NCBI RefSeq assembly: GCF_034314165.1
Contig: NZ_JAVIWK010000001.1
Span: 4,541,001 to 4,605,000 of the forward strand
DNA length: 64,000 nt
Source: Pseudomonas sp. Bout1
GTDB taxonomy: Bacteria; Pseudomonadota; Gammaproteobacteria; Pseudomonadales; Pseudomonadaceae
Reading direction: 5' to 3'
Below, in pieces: positions 54,101-64,000 of the stretch. The notes beneath the pieces are model-generated. The model was not told the origin of the DNA and made no database searches. It worked only from the letters and a program-made list of their open reading frames with translations. Position 1 is the stretch's first letter; each line of letters opens with the position of its first letter. Position numbers and translations under genes: made by a program.

Positions 54101-57100
54101 TAGCCGTTATTGATCACCAGCCGGGTGATGCCCCGGTGCGGCACCAACACGCCCTTGGGGGTGCCGGTGGAACCGGAGGTGTACATGATGTACGCCACAC
54201 GCTGCGAGGACTGCGACAAATCCGGGTTGTGGCTCGGTTGCGGCTCCGGCGCCAGGGTGTCGAGGTCGATGCGCCGGGCCGGGTAATCCACGGGCGCGCT
54301 GCTATGGGTCAACAGCCACACCGCGCCGCTGTCCTGCACCATGAAGGCCTGGCGTTCGGCCGGGGCGTGGATGTCCAGCGGCACATAAGCCGCCGCGCAT
54401 TTGAGGATCGCCAGTTGGCTGAGTAGCAGGTCGACCGAGCGTGGCAGCAGGATCGCCACGTGGTCGCCGGGCTGCACGCCCACGCTGCGCAGATGGTGCG
54501 CCAGTTGGTTGGCGCGAATATTCAGCTCGCCGTAATGTATGACCTGTTCGCCATGCACCACGGCAACAGCGTTCGGGCGCGCCTGGGCCTGGGCCTCAAA
54601 CAAACGCTGCACGGTATGTTCATGAGGGAACACGCGCCGGGTAGCGTTGAATTCCTCCCGCAGTTTTTCACGCTCCGCCGGCGGCAGGATCGACAGTTGG
54701 CTGATCGCCGTCCCGCTATGGTGTTCCAACGCCTGCACCAGTTGTTCCAGCGCGACATGCAGGTATGCACAGAGGCGTGGCGCGCCCTGCCCCATAGCGT
54801 CAAGGGTGAACCCGTCGCCCAGGTCATCCACACTCATAGACAGCGCAAAGTTGCTACGCTCCTCGGCCTTGAGCACGTGCATGCCCTGCCAGGCCTGAGC
54901 CACCTCACCGGCTTGCGGCGCACTGTGGCGATAGTTGAACAGCACACTGAACAGCGGCGTGTTGGCCGCCAGCCCGCTGCAACGCTGGGCCAGGGTCAGC
55001 GGCGCATGCTCATGACTGAGCAGTTGGGTCAGCCGTGCATGGGTGGCCATCAACGCCGCGTGCGCCGTGAGCTCACCCAGGTCGACCCGCAGTGGCAAGG
55101 TGTTGATGAACACGCCCAATGCGCGCTCGGCGCCTTCGCCGCCCTGCAGCCGGCCCAGTAACACGGTGCCGAAAACCACCTGCTCGCGGCCCGATACCTT
55201 GCCCAACACCTGGGCCCAGGCCAGGTGCATCAGGCTCGCGACACTCACCCCAAGGTGACGCGCGAGGGTGCGCAGGCGCCGGTCCAGCAGCGGGTCGACG
55301 CACAGCCGGGCCTGGAGCGCTTCCCCGGGTGCATTCAGCGCCAGCGTCGGTTCATCGATATCCCCGAGCATCTCGCGAAAGAACCCTTCGTGCTCTTGCT
55401 CACGCATCCCCAGCCGCGTCTGCGCCACATAGTTGCGATACGGCACCGCCGCGCCCAACTGCTCGCGACGGCCCAGCAGGCAAGCCTGCATTTCGTGCTG
55501 CAGCACTTGCAGTGCAACGTGGTCCATCACAAGGTGATGGAACAGCAACAGCGCAACCACCCGCTGGTTGGCCGGGTCCTCGGCGTACACCAGGCGCATC
55601 AACGGCGCCTGGGCCAGGTCCAATCGGTGCTGGCCGAAGCGTGCCTGCAATTGCCCCAGTACATCGCCCGTCACCTCAATCGCCTCAACCCGCAACGACG
55701 CGCTGCGCCACACCACCTGCAGCGGCTCCTCCAGCCCGTCCCAGTGCATCGACGAGCGCAAAATGTCGTGGCGCTCGATCACCGCCTGCAACGCCTGGGC
55801 AAACGCGTCAAGGCGCTCAACGCTGGCAAAGGCGAACTGCGCCTGCAACAGATAGGCGTCACCCTGCTGCACCGCCCGGTGGTGGTACAGGATCCCGGCC
55901 TGCAACGGGGCCAGCGGGTAGATGTCCTGTACGTTGGCCGCGCCGCCGGGAATCGTCGCCACCAGACGGTCGATGGCGGGTTGCTCCAGGCTCACCAGCG
56001 TCAGCATGTCCGGGGTGATGTGCATGCAATCGGCCGCAATGCCATTGCCCGGCACCGCCACTTCGCGGCCACCGCCCACTGCTGCCGCCAACGCCGCAAG
56101 CGTCGGCTGGCCAAACAACACCTTCACATCTGCCGACAGGCCGGCCCGGCGCATACGGCCGATCAGGCTGGCGGCAAGCAGCGAATGGCCACCCAACTCG
56201 AAGAAATTATCGTGACGGCCGACCCGCTCCACCGTGAGCAGATCCGCCCACAGGCCGGCCAGGGTGATTTCGGTTTCACCCACAGGCGCGACGTATTCCC
56301 GGGCGATCACCGACTCCAGGCCCGGCGCCGGCAGTGCCTTGCGGTCGAGCTTGCCGTTGGGGCTCAACGGCAACGCGTCCAGGTGCATAAAGGTCGCCGG
56401 CACCATGTAGTCCGGCAGGTGTTCCAGCAGGTGACTGCGCAGGGCATCGATTTCGGCCTGCGCGCCAGTGTAGTAAGCCACCAGCCGTGAATCACGGGCG
56501 ACGACGGCGGCTTCGCTGATCTGCGCAAACTGGAGCAGCCGCGCCTGAATCTCGCCGAGTTCGATACGCAGGCCACGGATTTTTACCTGGTCGTCATTGC
56601 GGCCCAAGTACTCGATATTGCCGTCCGCCAGGTAGCGCCCGACATCGCCGGTGCGGTACATGCGGCCTGCGCTGAACGGGTCCTTGAGGAAGCGTTCGGC
56701 GGTGAGTTCCGCACGGTGCAAGTAACCCCGTGCGACTTGCACGCCACCGATAAACAGCTCGCCCACCACGCCCAATGGCACGGGCTGTAACTGCCCGTCC
56801 AGCAGGTACAGCCGGGTGTTGGCAATCGGCATGCCGATGGGCGTGTTGTCTGGGGTGACAGGCCCGGCGCAATCCCACGCCGTCACGTCCACCGCCGCTT
56901 CGGTAGGGCCGTAGAGGTTGTACAAACCGATCCCTGGCAATTGCTGTTTGAAGCGGCGCACCAGGCTGCCGGGCAAGGCTTCACCGCTGCACATCACCCG
57001 CACCAAACCGGCACTTTGGCTGACATCGCCATGGGCCAGGAACACCTCCAGCATCGAGGGCACAAAGTGCAAGGTAGTGATCTGCTCGGACTCAATCACC

Positions 57101-60100
57101 TCACACAGGTAGGCCGGGTCTTTATGCCCGCCGGGACGGGCCATCACCAACCGGGCGCCGGTGAACAGCGGCCAAAAAAACTCCCACACCGACACGTCAA
57201 AGCTGAACGGGGTTTTCTGTAACACCGCGTCCTGCGTCGTGAGCCCGTACTCGTCCTGCATCCACAGCAGGCGGTTGACCACGCCCGCGTGCTCGTTGAT
57301 CACGCCCTTCGGTTGGCCGGTAGAACCCGAGGTGTAGATGACGTAGGCCTGATGCTGCGCAGTCAGCCCCGCCACCCACGGATTCTGCACAGGCTGGTGC
57401 TGCCAGGTGTGCTGGTCCAGATCGACCACCGGCACCGTCACGTTGCCCAGCAGCGAAAGGGTTTCACCCTGCACCAGCACGGCTGCCGGGGCGCTGTCCT
57501 GGAGCATGTAGGCAATACGCTCCAGCGGGTACGCCGGGTCCAGGGGTACATAACCACCGCCCGCCTTGAGGATCGCGAACAGGCCGACAACCATCTCCAG
57601 CCCGCGCTCGACGCAGATCGCCACCCGCGAATCGGGCTGTACACCCAGCTCACGCAGGTGGTGCGCCAACTGGTTGGCCCGCTGGTTCAGCTCGGCATAG
57701 GTCAGGCACCGCGCGCCTGCTTTCACCGCCAGCGCGTCGGGCGTGCGTTCCACTTGGGCCTCGAACATACCGTGCAGCGTCTGGTCGAGGTTGTACGCCA
57801 CATCGGTGGCGTTGAAGTCGAACAGCAGGTGCTCACGCTCCTGCTCGTCCAGCAACTGCGCATGCTCCAGCACCGCCTGATCGTTATCGACCATGGCCTG
57901 CAGTACGCGGATGAAGTAGCCGACATACCGTAGCATCGTCGCCTCATCAAACAACGCGGTGGCATATTCCAGCGTGCCGCGAATTTCACCCCGGGCCTCG
58001 CACAGGTTCAGCGACAGGTCGAACTTGGCAAAGTGGCTGTCCTCCACGATCCCTTCAAGGCTCAGGTCGCCCAGGGCCAGGGCCGGCGCGTCGCTGTCCT
58101 GCCACGTCAACATCGTCTGGAACAGCGGGCTGTGGGCCAGGCTGCGGATTGGCCGGGTGATTTCCACCACCTGTTCAAACGGCAGGTCCTGATGGGCCTG
58201 GGCCTCCAGGGTCAGCCCCTTGACCCGCGCCAGCAGCGCCTCGGCGCTCAACTCACCCGAGGTATCAATGCGCACCGCCAGGGTGTTGACGAACAACCCG
58301 ATCAAGCCTTCCACCTCGGCCCGCTGGCGGTTGGCGACCGGCGAGCCGATCACCACCTCCTGCTGCCCGGCCAGGCGCGTCAACAATGAAGCCCACGCGG
58401 TCATCATCAGCATGTACAGGGTGGTGCCGTGGCGTTGATTGAGCGCTTTGAGCCCGGCGCTCAGGCGTTCATCCAGGCGTACGTCGACGCTGCTGCCGGC
58501 ATAGTCCTGCTGGGCCGGGCGTGGACGGTCGGTAGGCAGCATCAACAGGGCTGGCGCGCCGGCGAGGGTTTGCTGCCAGTAACTGCTCTGGCGGTGCAGC
58601 ACCTCGCCACTGAGCCACAGGCGCTGCCATATGGCGAAGTCGCTGTATTGGATCGGCAGCGCCGGCAATGGATCAGCCTCACCGTCGCTGAAGGCCTGGT
58701 ACAAGGCCATCAATTCGCGGGTCAGCACGCCCATGGACCAGCCATCGGATACGATATGGTGGAGGGTCAGCAGCAGCACGTGATGGTCGTCGGCCATGAT
58801 TACCAGCCGCCCGCGCAGCAGCGGGCCGCGTTGCAAATCGAAAGGTGCCGAGGCTTCGCCCTGGATCAACGCGTCCAGCACCTGCTGGGCTTGCGGGTGG
58901 CAGCGCAGGTCCTGCACTTGCAGGGGCATCACCTCTTCAGGCGGCACGATCAGCACGTGGGCGTCGTCATCCTGCTGGGCAAAACGACTGCGCAACGTCT
59001 CGTGCCGCGCGACGATCCGCGCCAGCGCGCGTTGCACGGCATCAACGTGCAACTGCCCGCGCAGGCGCAGGCCGATCGGGATGTTGTAGGCGGTGTTGGC
59101 GCCTTCCATCAGCGCCAGAAACCACAGGCGTTGTTGGGCAAACGACAACGGTACGTCCGCATCGCGGGCCGCCGGCAGGATATCCGGCAAGGTGCTGCGC
59201 CCCGCTTGGGCCAACACCTGCGCCACCGCCGCCAGTTCGGCATTGGCGAACAGCTCACCCAGCGCCAGGTCGACACCCAGGCGCTGGCGCACCTGGGACA
59301 CCATGCGCATGGCCAGCAACGAATGCCCGCCCAGTTCAAAAAAATGATCCTGGCGCCCGACGCGCTCCACCTGCAGCACCTCGGCCCAGATTTGCGCGAG
59401 GACGGTTTCGATATCGCCCTGGGGCGCCTCGTATTCGCGGGTGAAGACGGCGGCCAGGTCCGGCTTCGGCAGCGCCTGGCGGTCCAGCTTGCCGTTGGCG
59501 GTAAGCGGCAATGCGTCGAGCTTGACGTAGGCCACAGGGACCATGTAGTCCGGCAAGTGCGCCATCAGGTGCGCGCGTATCTCGCCCACTTCAAGGGCGT
59601 CGAACTGCGGGTTTTCGGTGAAGTAAGCCACCAGCCGTGCGTGGCCGGGCTGGTCTTCACGGGCCAGCACCACGGCTTCCTGAAGACCCGGCAACTGGTT
59701 GAGGCGGGTTTCGATTTCTCCCAGTTCGATACGCACGCCACGGATTTTCACCTGGTCGTCGTTGCGGCCCAGGTATTCGATATTCCCGTCCGGCAACCAG
59801 CGCGCCAAGTCGCCGGTGCGGTACAGGCGACCCTCGGTGAACGGATCATCGAGGAAGCGTTCGGCAGTCATTTGCGGGCGATTGAGATACCCCCGCGCCA
59901 CACCCTTGCCGCCCACATACAATTCACCGGCAACGCCCAGGGGTACCGGGCGCTGTTGAGGGTCCAGCAAGTAAACCCTGGCGTTGGCGATAGGTTTGCC
60001 GATGTGCAACGGCTGGCCGGGCTCGGTCCGGCCAGAGGTGGCGACCACCGTGGCTTCGGTGGGGCCGTAGTTGTTGATCACCTCGAAACGCTGGGCACGG

Positions 60101-62594
60101 GGGAACTGGCGCAGGCGGTCGCCGCCAATCAGCAAGGTCCGCAGGGTTGGGTGTTCGATGTTTTGGCTGAACGCATATTCGGCCACGGGCGTGGGCAGGA
60201 AGCACACGTCCAGCGGCTGCGCGCGCCACCAGTCCAGCAGCGCGTCAATGTCTTCGGCACCGTCGTGGGCCGGCGGCAGGTGCAAGGTGGCGCCCACGCA
60301 CAGGGCCGGCCAGACTTCCCAGGCCATCGCGTCAAAGCCGAAACCGGCAACGCTGGCGGTGTGCCGGCCCGCGCACAGGTCGAACGCGGTGCAATGCCAG
60401 CCCACCAGGTTGGCCACGGTGTGATGCTCCACCATCACGCCCTTGGGCAGGCCGGTGGAGCCGGAGGTGTAGATCACGTAGGCCAGGTTGGAGGGGCTGA
60501 CGGCGACTTGGGGGTTGCTGGCCGAATGGTGATGCCAGGTGAAACGGTCGAGGTTGATCACCGGCACGTCGAGCGCCGGCAGGCGCTCCAACAGCGCTTG
60601 CTGGGTCAGCACCGCAACGGGTGAGCTGTCAGTGAGCAGGTAGTTCAGGCGCTCGGCCGGGTGCGACGGGTCCACCGGCACGTAGCAGGCGCCGGACTTG
60701 AGGATCGCCAGCAACCCGGCGAGGGTGTCCAGCCCGCGCCGGGCGACGATGGCCACCCGGTCGTCGGGCTTTACCCCAAGCGCCAGCAGGTGATGGGCCA
60801 GCAGGTTGGCTTGTTGATTCAACTCGGCGTAGGTCAGTTGGCGGCCCTGATACACCGCGGCTACCGCGTCCGGGGTCCGCAGGGTTTGCGCCTCGATGCG
60901 CCCGTGCAGGGTGGTGCCCTGGGGGAAGTCGGCGGCGGTCGCGTTGAACTGCTCCAGCAGTTGACGCTGCTCGGCCTCGGGCAGCACCGGCAAGCGATTC
61001 AATGAGGTTTGGGGTGCGTGTTCCAGCGCCTGTACCAGGTTTTCCAGGGCGGTTTGCAGGTAGCCGCACACCCGCTGCGGGTCAACCTGGGCGCTGGCCA
61101 ACAGGCTCAGGCTGAAGTCTTCGCCCAGGTCATCGACGCTCAACGTCAACGGGTAATTGGTGCGTTCCTCGGAGCGCAAGGCTTGAATACCCTGCCAGGC
61201 CGAGACCGCCTCGGCACTCGCACCACCCGCGCTATGGCGGTAGTTGAGCAACGCGCTGAACAGCGGCGTCGGCGCCACCACGCCGCTGCACCGCTGGGCC
61301 AGGGCCAGCGCCGCATGTTCATGGCGCAGCAACGTCGTCAGCCTTGCATGCGTAGCCCTGACCCCGGCGCGCACGTCGTCGGCGCCCACATCCACCCGAA
61401 ACGGCAAGGTGTTGATAAAGATCCCCAAAGCGCGGTCGGTGTCGTGGCTGCCCTGCATGCGGCCCATCAGCACCGTACCGAACACCACCTGCTCCTTGCC
61501 CGCCAGTACCCCCAGCACCTGGGCCCAGCCCATGTGGAACAGGCTGGCAGCGCTCACCCCCAACTGGCGGGCCTGGGCGCGCAAGCGCCGGCTCAATGGC
61601 GCGGCCAGTGGCTGGCTGATCTCCTGGATGTTGTCACCGTCGCCCTGCACATCCTGCAGGCCGTAGGGCAAGGTGGGCTCGCTGATGTCGCCGAGCATCT
61701 GCCGGAAGAAACCTTCGTGCTCCTGCTCGCTGATGCCCAGGCGCGCCTGGGCGACATAGTTGCGAAACGGCACGGCCTGGCCCAACTGGCCAGCCTTGCC
61801 CAACAGGCAGGCTTGCATCTCGTGGCAGACCACTTCCAGGGCGCTGTGGTCCAAGGCCATGTGGTGGAACAACAGCATCGCCACCACGCGCTGGCCGGCC
61901 TCATCCCAGGCCCGCACCAGTTGCAGCAGCGGTGCGCGGGTCACGTCCATGCGGTAGTGGCGGCCATCGTACAAGTGGTGCAGCCGGGCGGCGATATCGC
62001 CCTCGGCCGCGTCCAGCTCAATCGCCTGCACCGGCAGGCGCGCCCTGCGCCACACCACTTGCGACGGCTCTTCCAGGCCTTCCCACACCACCCCGGTACG
62101 CAGGATGTCGTGGCGGTCGATGACCTGTTGCAGGGCCTGGGCAAAACCCTCGAAACGTTCAAGGCTGTCGAAGGCAAACAGCGACTGCATGATGTACGGG
62201 TCGCCGTGTTCGGCACTGACGTGATGATAGAGAATGCCTTCCTGCAACGGCGCCAGTGGGTAGATGTCCTGCACATTGGCCACGCCACCGTCGACCGTTT
62301 CGATGATGCGATCGATCGACGCCTGGCTCAGTCTCGACAAGGTCAACATCGCCGGGATAATGGCGGCGGCGCCCGCCGGAATGCCATTGGCCGGCACCTG
62401 CACGTCACCGGCCTTGGTGGCCGAGTATCCGCCGGCCTTGATCAGCTCGATCAGCGCCGGCTTGTGTTCGCGCAGCAAGGCCAGCAGGGTTGGGTCGCTC
62501 AGGGCCTGTTTGTTGCCCTGCACCGACAACTGATCACCCTTGAGCGCCAGTTGCACATCCCTGGCCTTAAGTGTCGCCAACAGTTCGATGATGC

Positions 62595-62598
<4 letters not shown>
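51181..62598 (-). CDS. viscC: Three-module lipopeptide NRPS (Leu-Ser-Ile) with tandem thioesterases
   Basis: 3805 aa, GTG start at 62598 overlapping the previous NRPS stop (GTGA). Order: TubC-like docking (1-55), C/E (~75-520), A (~560-1040), T (~1060-1125), C (~1140-1580), A (~1590-2090), T, C/E (~2190-2620), A (~2650-3150), T, TE1 (GWSFGG, ~3319), TE2 (GHSFGG, ~3609). C domains 1 and 3 carry HHxxxxxGD (YHHVSAEHGD, YHHRAVQQGD), the dual condensation/epimerisation mark; domain 2 has HHIVSDGWS, an LCL type. Ten-residue codes read by eye: DAWFLGNVVK (Leu), DVWHMSLVDK (Ser), DAMFLGCTYK (Ile). This equals positions 7-9 of viscosin-group peptides (L-Leu, D-Ser, L-Ile). The symbol viscC/massC/wlpC depends on the actual product. 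Confidence 0.92.

Positions 62599-64000
<1,402 letters not shown>

Noticed and set aside
51121..54426. Long open frame (1101 codons) on the plus strand antisense to the NRPS
   Set aside because: It lies fully opposite a well-supported NRPS; its translation is rich in Arg, His, Gln and Pro with no domain. GC-rich codon bias on the other strand explains the lack of stops.
58429..60624. Open frame of 731 codons antisense to the NRPS
   Set aside because: Same reason: shadow of the A and C domains on the minus strand, no family resemblance.

Overview
The window reads as chromosomal DNA from a fluorescent Pseudomonas (P. fluorescens group). The evidence is GC-rich codon use, the polyamine, sphingosine, methionine gamma-lyase and sulfur-scavenging genes, dense REP/REPIN repeats, and at the right edge the end of a cyclic lipopeptide synthetase cluster of the viscosin type. 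I see no rRNA, tRNA, CRISPR array, prophage or intact insertion sequence.

Layout. 1-7.7 kb: polyamine or amine uptake and gamma-glutamyl polyamine catabolism (two binding proteins, PuuA/PauA-like synthetase, PuuB/PauB-like oxidase, AraC regulator). 7.8-13.6 kb: a TonB-dependent siderophore receptor, an AhpD-like protein, and an ECF sigma/anti-sigma/periplasmic catalase unit. 13.6-19.1 kb: a full sphingosine-response locus (sphR, sphA, sphBCD). A 41-bp sequence is shared by the sphA and sphBCD promoters at the same distance from the start codons. 19.4-20.7 kb: arylamine N-acetyltransferase and a small conserved protein. 21.1-25.6 kb: a three-gene operon with a highly divergent PEP-carboxylase-like protein, a D-2-hydroxyacid dehydrogenase and an RraA/HMG-aldolase-like protein, behind an AT-rich leader. 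25.7-29.9 kb: two small acidic proteins, DUF3087- and MEKHLA-type proteins and two MFS transporters.

30-34 kb: a bufferin (copper-binding RiPP) operon with two different Cys-rich precursors, one MNIO enzyme (DUF692), one BufC partner, a DoxX membrane protein and an exported hydrolase, ending in a truncated hydrolase. It is divergent from a large winged-helix/STAND ATPase regulator, and inverted-repeat operators lie between them. 37.5-41.9 kb: methionine or organosulfur ABC transporter, a 2OG-Fe(II)/IPNS-like oxygenase and a sigma54 activator of the SfnR type. 42-45 kb: thioredoxin-like protein with a small Cys peptide, divergent from a two-component system. 45-46.9 kb: MdeR-like Lrp regulator and methionine gamma-lyase MdeA.

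47-64 kb: LuxR-type regulator, MacB, MacA, then a three-module NRPS (Leu-Ser-Ile, tandem thioesterases) and the 3' end of the preceding NRPS (Ser). Module order, epimerisation pattern and the macAB-luxR tail match the end of viscosin/massetolide/WLIP-type clusters, so the product is most likely a nine-residue viscosin-group lipopeptide released and cyclised by TE1/TE2.

A recurring element with ends related to TATCCGTTGCTGCGGTAAC sits immediately 3' of genes at four places, mostly between convergent genes. One copy supplies the last codons and stop of a protein.
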